A stretch of DNA of 64,000 nucleotides, taken from Sycobia sp. Sy_11. Its lineage: Eukaryota; Arthropoda; Insecta; Hymenoptera; Epichrysomallidae. How positions within the stretch are numbered: position 1 is the first letter of the stretch; every line of letters begins with the position of its first letter. Both the position numbers and the translations under genes were made by a program. Of this stretch, positions 1 through 9,673 are shown piece by piece. The notes below the pieces were generated by a model. The model made no database searches. It saw only the letters and a program-made list of their open reading frames with translations, and was not told the DNA's origin. Location: assembly GCA_018907035.1 (NCBI GenBank), contig JACCIC010000219.1:310001-374000 (forward strand). Reading direction: 5' to 3'.

Positions 1-85
1 GCTAAGCGAACGTGCCACACATTAATGTATAAGAAGCATTCGCAGTCAGTTATGACGATAAAAGGAATGCTTTTCAAAAATGCTC

Positions 86-308
86 GTAGGCCTAGAGGCC
101 TACGATGGCTCGATCGCTAGAGCGAAGGAATAGTAACTTGGTGATCCGAGTTCAAATCCCGGTCTCGGCCGATTGACACAAGCACCGCTGTAATAATTTA
201 CATGTGCTTTGTTTACAAACACATCGTAGACCTCCGTCGCTGATTAGCACCAATATTTGGAAGCATAAATAGAGCGACGTTAAATAACATAAAAAAAAAA
301 AAAAAAAA
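86..308 (+). mobile_element. tRNA-derived SINE, full length
   Basis: A short interspersed element transcribed by RNA polymerase III and copied by a LINE reverse transcriptase. A box-A-like stretch starts at 106 (TGGCTCGATCG) and a box-B-like stretch lies at 148-160 (GAGTTCAAATCCC), about 40 bases apart as in tRNA genes. It ends in a run of 23 A (291-313). The 10-base sequence AAAAATGCTC occurs at 76-85 and again at 309-318, a good target-site duplication. A perfect hairpin (9-base arms, 85-104) sits at the 5' end. It is not a functional tRNA gene, because no acceptor stem closes around the boxes. A fragment of the same family lies reversed at 35038-35088. Confidence 0.75.
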
Positions 309-462
309 AAAAATGCTCATAATCATTTCATTGCCTATGCCATAGCCATCAGCTCTAGCCTACTCGAATGGTCTTTAGATTCTGTCTCATTGTACAATAC
401 TTTTGTAACATCGAGCTAATAATAAGAACAAAATATTATTAATTTTAATAGATGTAAATATT

Positions 463-469
<7 letters not shown>

Positions 470-499
<30 letters not shown>

Positions 500-564
500 G
501 AACACACACACACACACGCACACACACACACACACACACATATATATAATAATAATATATACAA

Positions 565-626
<62 letters not shown>
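470..626. repeat. TA and CA microsatellite inside the 5' LTR
   Basis: Runs of TA flank a CA run. A related but shorter and differently arranged microsatellite sits at the same place in the 3' LTR (12075-12325), so it expanded or shrank independently in the two LTRs. The Tyr-Ile repeat reading frames across it are not genes. Confidence 0.95.
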
Positions 627-629
<3 letters not shown>

Positions 630-955
630 TTTGTAGAATAAAAGTAAAATCGAAACTGAATAAATCTCATAGAATATGTCACATCTTATTTGGGCGAGGA
701 AAACAACTTCGTAATACCGCCGAAATAAGGCGTTGGCTTGCGCAAGCTCATACGTCAGAAGCGTATGTTTTCCGACGAAGGTCTTTTAGGTAGCGCAATA
801 TAGTAACGCATAAAAATAGTAACACATGTTCCGAACATAATTTATAAAATTACACTGATATTAAGGCTAAGAATAAGAAAAATAAATAACATAAAATAAG
901 CCATAAAAACGAGGAGCAGAGAGGGGGACTGCGGATAGTTATATGAAAAATCGGG

Positions 956-963
956 TATATAAA
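956..963 (+). promoter_or_regulatory. TATA box of the 5' LTR
   Basis: TATATAAA in the context GGGTATATAAAGCCCCG, with GGGG/CCCC bases symmetrical around it. The same box is at 12510-12517 in the 3' LTR. It should place RNA start about 30 bases downstream. The start itself is not visible. Confidence 0.7.
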
Positions 964-1613
964 GCCCCGATTTTTCCACAAAAAAGTAGTCTCAGTCCAG
1001 AAGCAGCAGCGATTTCTATATTAGTATCAATCAGTCTCAGTCTTGATCAGTCAAGGAGCAGTAATATCAGCATCTCTCTCTCTCTCTCCCTGTGTTCAAC
1101 GGCAGAAAATAAAAGTAAGAAATAAAATTAATTATAATTTGACTATTATTTTTCATTCTCGCTCCTCTGTCTTGCTCTTTCCATAAAACCGGGGAAGTGA
1201 TTGGTCTTCCTACATGATAGGACTATACATGCCTCTCTCTCTTTTTTTTATATATATTCACAAATAAACACATATAGGTTCTGGTATAGGGAAATAGATA
1301 TTGGTAGGCCGAAGCGGATACGGCTTTCCTTTTGAAAAAAAGGGAATTCGTATTTAAGCGAAGCCTTTGGACTCCTGTCTATGTAATGAAGCATAGGAAG
1401 CATTCTAATATAAAATAAACGGAAATAGCTATATTTTCTTTTCCTTTGTTTAATAATCCCGAGCTAGTGGAGGAAACTCCAGGCTCGAAATAAAGCTAGG
1501 CTACATTGAAACACACATGCGTATGTTTAAAAATATGCGCGTGCACTTCAAAATAAAGTCGATGTGCACGAAAGGGCGAATATGCCCAGACGTCACATTA
1601 TACTTTAAATTTT

Positions 1614-1631
1614 TGGGGGTTCATCCGGGAT
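1614..1631 (+). other. Primer binding site, tRNA-Pro type, copy 1
   Basis: TGGGGGTTCATCCGGGAT, complementary to the 3' end of tRNA-Pro with two apparent mismatches to the classic TGGGGGCTCGTCCGGGAT. It lies 16 bases after the shared LTR end, an unusually wide gap. Confidence 0.75.
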
Positions 1632-1773
1632 ATTTACAATTGGCCTGAAACAATTGAAAAAAAAATATCAACAAATAATAACAACCAACAAAAATATGCG
1701 CGTGCACTTCAAATAAAGTCGATGTGCACGAAAGGGCGAATATGCCCAGACGTCACATTATACTTTAAATTTT

Positions 1774-1791
1774 TGGGGGCTCATCCGGGAT
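1774..1791 (+). other. Primer binding site, tRNA-Pro type, copy 2
   Basis: TGGGGGCTCATCCGGGAT, one apparent mismatch to the tRNA-Pro complement. It is the better of the two sites and lies in the second unit of the tandem duplication. Confidence 0.75.
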
Positions 1792-1971
1792 ATTTACAAT
1801 TGGCGTGAAACAATTGAAAAAAAAAATATCAACAAATAATCATAAGAAAAACAAATACTTCAAAAAGGAAAAAAAGTGAGAATTGATAAACAACATAAGA
1901 AACAATAAATAAAAGAAAAGGATTATAAAAAGAAAAAGTACTACCTTGCCTTTTTTTTGTCTAGTGGATGA

Positions 1972-2541
1972 ACTAGGTTCTACCAATCGGTGAAAAAGGT
2001 TAATAAGGCGTCCCAGAAGAAACGGAGACAGCTTCGAAAACAAAAAGAAGCAAGGTTGGAAGCCCTCCGCCGAGAGAAACTACTGGATGAATGCACTGCC
2101 CAAATCCAAGGGGCATTTACTAATGCATGTCGGACACTCAGCCCAGAAGAGCGTAACAAGCTGTTCAAAAACACTCTTTGCATACACTGTTTGGGAGGTA
2201 AAATAAGGGAAAAGTGCTCGGCATTTTGGTTCAAGCACTATACCATCCCTAAACTCTCCTCGCACAACCTCGAACCACTTGATGGCAACACACTCAGAAC
2301 CCTTTATGACATTAAGGGTACACTAGGCGACCTGGAGGTATAACAACAGTACCCGCTGTTCTCCATCGATGCCATTGTAGAGCTTCAGCACAGAAGCACT
2401 TGTGTGAAATGCTTTGAGGAGCGTAAACTCCCAACAAAAGACTGTCTGTGGTGCATATCATGCCAATATTCGAGACCCAAAGAAGTGCTACGATTCAGGA
2501 AACAAGAAGCCTGGAAAATTAAACAAATTACGTATAAATAA
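1972..2541 (+). pseudogene. Unrecognised Cys-rich frame in the retroviral leader
   Basis: An open frame of about 190 codons broken by one TAA (2341-2343) and ending at TAA 2539. I do not recognise it. The first ~35 residues are strongly basic (KKRRQLRKQKEARLEALRRE). The middle has a CIHC pair followed by a further Cys. After the stop comes CVKC with a later C-L-W-C-I-S-C cluster, suggesting zinc binding. No in-frame ATG precedes the conserved-looking part. A polypyrimidine stretch and TCTAG at 1950-1964 and CTAG at 1973-1976 could be splice acceptors, so it may be an exon of a spliced accessory product. It lies between the PBS and gag, where errantiviruses normally have no gene. Confidence 0.45.
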
Positions 2542-2715
2542 AAGAATTTGTAATGAACTGTGAAATTTAATAATATTAAAATAAAAATACAAATTGAAAC
2601 ATTGAAAACAAAAAGTTATTTCAAAAATATACCTGAAGAATCCCTACATTCGCCATACTTTCATTAAGGAAAACCTGGAGAAAAAAAAATATTCACAAAA
2701 TAAACAAGAAAATAC

Positions 2716-2818
2716 ATATATATATATATATATGTATATATATTCCATTATATACAGAACAATAAAATATAAATTAAAACACAAACTATAATAAAATATA
2801 CAAAAACCACATACAGTG

Positions 2819-2864
<46 letters not shown>

Positions 2865-2901
2865 GTTTACAAAAATCACATGTATTTATGTATATATATA
2901 G

Positions 2902-2960
<59 letters not shown>

Positions 2961-3054
2961 CACGTATATGCTTACACTAGTGGATACTTATAAAAGAATA
3001 AAAAATCAAGAAAAGAAAAATTAAAGAAAGGGTAATACACTAATATAAGTACAT

Positions 3055-3105
<51 letters not shown>
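2716..3105. repeat. TA/CA microsatellite cluster in the leader
   Basis: Long TA runs at about 2716-2742, 2822-2863, 2908-2949 and 3075-3105, plus a CA run at 3055-3075. The small open frames across it are repeat translations. Confidence 0.95.
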
Positions 3106-3107
<2 letters not shown>

Positions 3108-3639
3108 CAACAATAAATAGTTAAATAACGAAAAAATATATGGAAGGAAACTTATCTGACAATGTGGTCGCTCAACTGCCTATCACGAAAGTAGTAAGCT
3201 AGACGTATGCTCACTGTCACACAATAAAAGTTCAGCACGAACTACGCAAAGACGTCCAACAGCGCGCTTAGCGGCATCAGCGCAATCACGCGTTCTATGA
3301 TTTTCAGATTACGCTAAAAGTGATGCCACTGTTGTTTTCCCCACATAACTTCCTACACGTCGAAACTTAATCAACAATCTACTACAAATCATAATAATAA
3401 CGATTACAATAATATTAAATATAACAATAAATAAAATAACAGATAACAAAAACCATTGCCGATAACGCAGTAATAATAAAAATAACAAATAAATAGGAGA
3501 AAGAATATATAAATATATAACTATATACAACAATAATAACAAAATAAAAATATACATATAAGCTATATGTATGATACCAATACTGGTCCCCGAAGGAATA
3601 AGTATCTATACAGACACTAGGTTACAACGCCTAGAATAA

Positions 3640-3921
3640 AATATTGATGCATTAATTGGCAACGATCATGACCGTTGGGAATTTGGGAACTATTTAGATA
3701 AAAGAATAGACCAATTGGGAAAGGCTGTAAATAAGGAACAAGCCGAAAATAAACAATTGAAAGATACGATATTACATATATATTCCCTGCTCGCAGAAAA
3801 GCAGGACGAATTCAAAAATTCAGAAAGGAGAGAACAACAAATTATAACCTTACTAAAGGAAAAGAAAAGAGATGATAGAAACTTACAAACAATTGTTGCC
3901 ACAATTATAAGGCTACGATAA
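3640..3921 (+). pseudogene. Short coiled-coil-like frame, function unknown
   Basis: An open frame of 93 codons without a convincing ATG, between the zinc-binding leader frame and gag. The predicted peptide is rich in Lys, Glu, Gln and Leu with heptad-like spacing (KEQAENKQLKDTI, LLAEKQDEFKNSERREQQI). That suggests a coiled coil. A neighbouring frame around 3570-3640 is stop-rich, so if this was a gene its 5' part is lost. About 700 bases of AT-rich DNA without a gene separate it from gag. Confidence 0.3.
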
Positions 3922-4610
3922 GACTACACAAATTACCTAATGAAGAGGATAATGAAAGTCTAGAAATATTAGAAAAGGCGTTTGAACAACTTTCCTTAAC
4001 GAAATAAAACTCACAACTAGAAGTGGGATTAAATAATTGAAAAATTATTAAAAATTTTATTTCCAAAAGAAAAATAAATTATTTAACGTAAAAGAAAAAG
4101 GAGGAATATAACAAATCGTCGAAAAGCCTAAATCGGGATGCTACAAGTTGAACAAATGAATTAACATTAACAAATTAATAACCCAACCTCACCATTCGAA
4201 AGGATTTAAAAAAATAAAAATTATACGACCAAGCACCAAAGCCTCTGAGCTACAAACGATAGCGACACGCAACTGCCTCTCGGTTAAAAAATTATATAAA
4301 TCCACTGAATCATTATAAAAATTTATGAAACGATATTACTAATCAATATATATCTTGTAACGCACAATTTACGAACAAATATATATTAAAATAAAATTAT
4401 TAAACGGGTGAAGGTTCAGGAAACAATTAAAACTGATTTAAACAATTAAACAAAACAATTAAAAGAGAGAGAGAGAGAAAGAACATCTAATTAATTACGA
4501 AGGAAAATAAAATATCGAAACAAACGGTAGTCATACGCAACTGCCTCACAGCCATATAAATAAAAAAGAGAGACATTCATGCACGTATATATATGTAGAT
4601 TAAAAATCGA

Positions 4611-5499
4611 ATGTATACGCGTAGTAAAACTCGATCAGGGAAGGAGTTAGAAATCCCATTAAAAAATGAATCCGAAAATCAACCAAGAGAGGACGAATTC
4701 AGAACTCCTCTGAAAGACTTAAAAGTGGTTAAATTTACGCCATTCAGCACATGATCGCCTCGAGAACAATCGAATATCGAACAAAATATAGAAGACGTCA
4801 GTCCGATACATACAGGTTCATCTACCCCTGAAAACTTATCGTTCTCCGGTGACTCTATAGACCTCGCCGAACAAAAAACGGTTCGACCATACTTATCGCA
4901 CCTGACAAGTGATTGCTTAATAGCTGAACACCAACCAAGTACTAAAATGGCGAACGATCAATCAACAACCATATCTTTGAAAGAAGCACTAAAATTTGTT
5001 CCTGAATTGGACGGGAAAAATATGCCCCTTAGCCATTTCTTGGAATACTGTACAGAAGCTAGGGAACTGATAAGCAACAATCTCGAAGAAAGCTTCACAA
5101 AATTACTTAAGAAAAAAAGTCTTGGGTGAAGTAAGAGAAATAATATCTGGGTACGCATTCGCCACAGTCGAAGAATTTAAAGCACATTTAAAGGACTTTT
5201 ACGCCCAATCGAAAAACGTGCACCAACTTCTCAGCGAACTGAGTAGTCAATATAAGGGTGAACATAAATCAGTTATAAGGTACGCGAATAGAATGAGAGA
5301 CATCGGTTCTCAAATTTATGAAGTAAATCGACACATAACCAAAGCACCAAATACAGCGGCCTTCAAGCGCAGCATCAAAAAGGCAATCATAGAATGTTTT
5401 CGACTAGGATTAAAGCCAGAAATCGAAACTAGATTGAAAGAGAACAAAGCTATCGAGGACGTAGTAAAAGACGCGATAGCAGTAGAACGAAGACTCTAA
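4611..5499 (+). pseudogene. gag: Gag matrix/capsid region
   Basis: Start chosen at ATG 4611, whose product begins MYTRSKTRSGKELEIP, a basic start typical of insect Gypsy Gag. A TGA at 4752-4754 and a frameshift near 5115-5127 break it, and TAA 5497-5499 separates it from the nucleocapsid frame. Residues after the frameshift (roughly 5122-5490) are an alpha-helical capsid-like stretch with LSSQYKGEHKSVIRYANRM and a closing ECFRLGLKPEIE, the usual end of a Gypsy capsid. It would form the virus-like particle core. Assigned by position, length and helix pattern rather than by a diagnostic motif. Confidence 0.75.
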
Positions 5500-6086
5500 G
5501 CTCGAGAGAATTTATTTAGGAGGCAAGAAATAGGCCATAAACCTAACAAACAAAATATTTACCTCAGACAGATAAACAATCTAACTCTACCGATGAGTAC
5601 ACCTTGTAGCTACTGTAAGATAATAGATCATACTTTTGCAGAATGCCGGAAAAGACTCAGACCAAGCCAAGCGCTATTATGTCAAACTTGCGGAAGGTCA
5701 TACCATACTATCTCTCAGTGCTTCGCAAGGATCAAGTGCCAAGCATGTAACACAATCGGTCATAATGCCCGCGACTGCAGAACTAGCTATAGACCATCGT
5801 CTATAACATGCTAGCTATGCAATAAGCCTGGCCATACAGCTAACGTCTGTCGAACTTATCAAACGAATAAACAAAAACCTATTCCGAAATGCCAAAAATG
5901 TGGATGATTAGGGCACTCTGAAGCTACATGTAGGGTACGCCATCCCGCTCAGCAAACCGCAGCCAGTTCTAACAGACCCACATGCGCTTATTGCAAGTAC
6001 CCAGGGTACACAATATCAGAATGTCGAAAGTGGCTATATAACCAGGGAAATGGACGAAGTCCTCAAAACGAGAGTGCGAACAAAGG
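5500..6086 (+). pseudogene. gag: Gag nucleocapsid with six zinc knuckles
   Basis: Same frame as the capsid part. Six successive Cx2Cx4Hx4C knuckles can be read: CSYCKIIDHTFAEC, CQTCGRSYHTISQC, CQACNTIGHNARDC, a fourth broken by TAG in its first spacer, a fifth (starting CQKC) broken by TGA just before LGHSEATC, and CAYCKYPGYTISEC, where the His is Tyr. Knuckles bind genomic RNA during packaging. Most Gypsy elements have one or two, so six is high. The spacers repeat a similar Arg-rich pattern, which suggests growth by internal duplication. Confidence 0.8.
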
Positions 6087-6089
6087 TAC

Positions 6090-6542
6090 TTGCGACAGAC
6101 AAACGCGCTCAATGAACACAAACCAATTATCGAATCTGTTAGGCGAACTAATACCCTTGGAGCCTCAATAAGCAACTACGTACCATACGTAGTGGTTCAG
6201 TTCGGGCCACAATGTCTTCTTTCTTTTATGATAGACAGTGGATCCGAAGTAAGCATTATCAAAATAGGATCAATATCAAAAGGGGCACACATAAACGAAT
6301 TAAAAATTTATACACTAACATGAATGGGAGATAGTAAAGAAACAACCCTAGGTACCGTATCATTAAAAATTGCCGGACAAAGAATCGAACTTCTCGTTGT
6401 ATCAGACAATTTTTCTATTCCATACAATGGAATCATAGAATCAGAATTCTTAACCGATACTAACGCCGAATTAAACTTTAGCCATAAACAACTCATCATA
6501 GCTGGCCAAACGACGAACTTACGACTAGGAAATGAAATCTAG
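6090..6542 (+). pseudogene. pro: Retropepsin, first copy
   Basis: Aspartic protease domain that would cut Gag-Pol. The active-site stretch is FMIDSGSEVSIIK (DSG form of D-T/S-G). It is followed by a LGTVSLKI strand and the C-terminal PYNGIIESEFLTD segment, where IIES stands for the usual ILGxDFL. One TGA (6321-6323) interrupts it. About 150 codons, normal for a Gypsy retropepsin plus linker. It lies in a different frame from the nucleocapsid and is followed within 21 bases by a second protease-like frame. Confidence 0.75.
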
Positions 6543-6562
6543 GCATCCTTATATATAGCATT

Positions 6563-6907
6563 GTGAATATCAACGTCGAACAGGAAACGGAGTTACTTCC
6601 TACCGTGATTACCAAGAACCCAATGGGCGGCAAATGTAGATTCCTAGTAGACTCAGGATCTAAAGGAAATTTAATAAAAATAGGAACCATACCCCATCAG
6701 TTCAAAATCGATGAGTCACAGAAAGGACTCTTGAGGGGGATAAGCTCAGAACAATTTTCCACCCTAGGAACATTAAAACTTAAAGTTTTGGGAGGAATAT
6801 CTAGGTTCCAGGCCGTTTCTGATCATTTTCTAATAACGTATTCCGGTATTTTGAGGGCACGATATTTAAGCGACCTTCGAGTAACACTAAACTACGAGAT
6901 GAAATGA
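6563..6907 (+). pseudogene. pro: Retropepsin, second copy
   Basis: A second protease-fold frame directly after the first. Active-site stretch FLVDSGSKGNLIKIGT, then the LGTLKLKV strand, then YSGILRARYLSD in place of the family's DGILGxDFL. It is about as complete as the first copy and has no internal stop. The two are clearly related in order and motifs but well diverged (NLIKIG against SIIKIG), so this is not a recent duplication. One copy may have been a scaffold, since retropepsins work as dimers. That is inference. Confidence 0.65.
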
Positions 6908-6955
6908 CTAGAATTTCTTCATCATGATCAACCGATTGAATTTGTATCACCAGAG

Positions 6956-7294
6956 ATGCTTCGTAAAAATATAACCGTGGAAATGGATGAAGGAGGAATA
7001 GACCATACGGTAAACTCGTTACTCGCGAACGCATCTACCGATAGTCAGAGTGACGAGAGCGAAACAGACGATGAACAACAAAGGCTAAACGAAGAATTGT
7101 TATGCATAGATGATAATGGTACAAATGAATTTTTAAATAATTGCTTCGATAATGAGAGTATATCCACAATGACGCTTTATTCACTTAGAAAAGAACTAAT
7201 ATTTGAAGAACCGAATATCCCCTCAAAGGGAGTAAATAATGAACCCACCATTTTCCCCACGGAAAACTTAACTTCATACAAACCCTATCTATAA
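6956..7294 (+). pseudogene. Acidic linker between protease and RT
   Basis: An open stretch of 112 codons, strongly acidic (for example DSQSDESETDDEQQ), leading into the N-terminal part of RT. No domain is recognised. The protein then continues in another frame at about 7296 toward the RT start. Confidence 0.5.
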
Positions 7295-7295
7295 G

Positions 7296-8260
7296 AAATA
7301 TAATACGCACAGATCACCTTAATGAAACCGAAAATGAATACGTACAGCATTTAGTCGAAAAAAATCACGATATTTTCTTTCTACCCGGAGATTCATTGCC
7401 TGGAACAGACGCTATAACTCACAGAATAAAAATTACAGATAAAGAACCAATCAATGCCTGACAATACAAATTTCCTCACTCGCTCAAAGAAGAAATAGAT
7501 GGACAGGTGAATGATTTATTAAACCAAGGGGTGATAGAGAATTCCGATTCTCCATTTAATAGCCCAATTTGGATTGTGAAAAAGAAAGCAGACTCACAAG
7601 GTCGACCAAGATGGCGAATGGTGCTTGACTACAGAGCCTTGAACAAAAAAACAGTAAGCGCTGCATATCCACTGCCGAATGTCACTGAGATATTTGACCA
7701 AGTAGGAGGTGCAAAATATTACTCAGTACTAGACCTTGCATCAGGGTTTCACCAAATTAAGATGGACCCGAGAGATGCACATAAAACAACTTTTGGTACG
7801 CCATTTGGACACTATCAATTCGTTGGTATGCCTTTTGGATTGAAAAATCCACCAACCACTTTCCAAAGGTTGATGGATACCTTATTAAGAGGACTACAAG
7901 GCAGAAATGTTTGAGCACCTGGACGACATTGTGATATATGCAAACACACTGGCAGAACGTAATAGAAAATTGAGCCTATTATTGAACAGACTTCGAGATG
8001 CCGGATTGAAATTACAAACCGATATGTGTGAATTTTTGAAAAGAGAAGTGAATTATCTAGGACACCGTTTGAGTCAAGAGGGACTTAATCCCGACGAAAA
8101 AAAGGTAGAAGCTGTAAAAGATTTCCCACGACCAAAAAACGCACAGAACGTGCGACAGTTTCTTGGGTTAGCCGGACATTACCGCAGATTTATTGAAAGA
8201 TTCGCTGCAATTGCAAAGCCATTAACAACATTGCTGCAAAAAGATGTACCATTTGAATGA
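7296..8260 (+). pseudogene. pol: Reverse transcriptase, Gypsy/Ty3 type
   Basis: Copies the element's RNA into DNA. Motifs in order: the LNQGVIENSDSPFNSP entry, PRWRMVLDYRALN, the VLDLASGFHQI first catalytic Asp, MPFGLKNPPTTFQRLMD, then the catalytic box, and LGHRLSQEGLNPDEKK and FLGLAGHYRRFI after it. The catalytic box reads HLDDIVIYA, so both Asp are kept but the usual Tyr of YxDD is His. Breaks: a TGA at about 7459-7461 and a frameshift at 7907-7914 just before the catalytic box. TGA 8258-8260 ends the frame. Confidence 0.9.
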
Positions 8261-9236
8261 TCGAACAAAACCAAAGAAGCCTTTCAGACTTCAAAAGACA
8301 TTCTATGTAATGCACATTTATTACAAATCCCCGACTTACTCAACCATTTAATATCACAACTGATGCCTCAGGATACGCTATAGGAGGTATTCTGTCTCAG
8401 GGAGAAATAGGGAAAGATAGACCCATAGCATATACATCTAGAGTTTTACGCAATGCAGAACTGAAATACGAGGTCTACGAAAAGAAAGCCTTAGCAGTCA
8501 TACATAGCGTACAGGCATTTCGTTCCTACGTTTATGGAAGAAAAATAACAATCATCACCGATCATCAACCCTTAGTTTAGTTTAAGTCAGCAGATCTGAA
8601 TAAACGAGTACAAAAATGGCGTTTCAAACTCTCCGATACGATTATACCGTCTTGTATAAAGCAGGAAAACTAAATTCTAACGCAGACGCATTATCACGAA
8701 ATCCACCAGAAATAGTCATAACAAATATCGTGTCAAGATCAGGACGGGAACTCAGCAATGCGCCAGGACGCACGGATAAAAATAAATCAAATCCGAAGAT
8801 AATTACACAGCCAAAGAAGAGAGGACGACCTAAAAAGATTACGCAAGGGGAATTCCAAATGTTTGCTTTACCAGTAATCGAAAACAAAAGAACAAAGGAT
8901 ATTACGCAAGGGGAAACTATCCAAAAATCTCCGATAAGAAAAAGGCCCACGCGTGACGCGGTACTACAGGCGCCTTTTTATGCCGAAAGCGAGCCGGAAT
9001 CATACGAAGAGTTGGAAGCTGAACCAACAGCCTTACCCCAACTGATAACCGCTAATCAGCCAGAAGAGACAAAGTCAATATCCTCCATCAACTCGTCAGT
9101 TAGCCTAAATGACGACAAAGAAGAAAGAGGCAAGGTAATAGAAACTAAAGATTTAATATGCCACCGCAAAGATAACATCGTTTTCTTCATACCTAGCGAC
9201 GGAAAGCCCTGTGGCGACTTCGCATCTCTTATATAA
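8261..9236 (+). pseudogene. pol: RNase H and post-RNase H tail
   Basis: RNase H removes the RNA strand after copying. Visible: TTDASGYAIGGILSQ (first Asp), EKKALAVIHSVQAFRSY (Glu), IITDHQPLV (Asp) and, in a shifted frame from 8616, LNSNADALSRNP (last Asp). A TAG follows HQPLV, and frameshifts lie near 8340 and 8640. The tail (8616-9236, 206 codons) has an AT-hook-like KKRGRPKKITQ, a repeated ITQGE, an acidic stretch and the HRKDNIVFFIPSDGKP segment that in related insect elements leads into integrase. Here it stops at TAA 9234. Confidence 0.85.
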
Positions 9237-9541
9237 ATAAATAAACAACAACTCAAAAGAAAAAGGGTAGACAGAAAGAACAGGAGAAACCAGATTAATC
9301 AGTGTCACCCTCAGCTAAGAAAATAATTATTTCTATCATTTAAACATTTTAAAAACTTTTTTTTAGATAATAAAATTTATATATATACATATATAAACTT
9401 CGCATTCACCGCTATACTAACTAACGCTTCACATCCACCATACTAACCCTATAATAAAATAAACATACGAATATTATTGATAAGCTTATCACTTTAAGAA
9501 AGAAAAAAGAACACGAAACATACACAATTAACTTTTTATAC
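9237..9541. other. Empty interval where integrase should be
   Basis: AT-rich sequence with frequent stops in all frames between the RNase H tail and env. No HHCC zinc-binding motif, no DDE core and no GPY/F module is visible in either strand, so the integrase part of pol appears deleted. Confidence 0.7.
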
Positions 9542-9656
9542 ATGCAATTTTTCAGTTGTCTACAAAGGTCAAAACCGAAGTCACAAATAGTTTCTTTCTT
9601 TCTTATGCCAACCATAATAACTATTTTTTTTCTTGCAGAGTACGCAATTAACCTGT

Positions 9657-9668
9657 TTTTGATTTCAG
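9657..9668 (+). other. Candidate splice acceptor for env mRNA
   Basis: TTTTGATTTCAG, six bases before the env ATG at 9674. A pyrimidine-rich tract ending in CAG just before env fits the known use of spliced RNA for env in errantiviruses. The donor was not identified. Confidence 0.5.
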
Positions 9669-9673
9669 AAAAG

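Larger units (their letters stand above)
404..1597 (+). repeat. 5' LTR of the errantivirus-like element
   Basis: Matches 12011-13148 over nearly its whole length outside the microsatellite, for example the TATA region, the CT tract and the segment from the first CT-rich run to GCCCAGACGTC. Starts TGTAACATC. The shared sequence ends near GACGTCACA. It contains about 110 bases (roughly 665-805) that the 3' LTR lacks, and a long TA/CA microsatellite (470-626). AATAAA signals follow the TATA box. Confidence 0.88.
1530..1846 (+). repeat. 160-base tandem duplication across U5 end, PBS and leader
   Basis: Two head-to-tail units, about 1530-1690 and 1691-1846, nearly identical. Each holds the last ~70 bases of the LTR, the 16-base gap, the primer binding site and the start of the leader. 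The 3' LTR has only one copy of the U5 end, so the duplication arose in or near the 5' LTR/leader junction. Confidence 0.9.

Noticed and set aside
106..165. Possible tRNA gene
   Set aside because: Box A and box B are present but no acceptor stem closes around them, and the sequence continues into an A-tailed SINE with a target duplication.
461..682. Tyr-Ile/Cys-Val repeat open frame (also at 2644, 12052, 39571, 39650)
   Set aside because: Direct translation of TA, CA and CT microsatellites.
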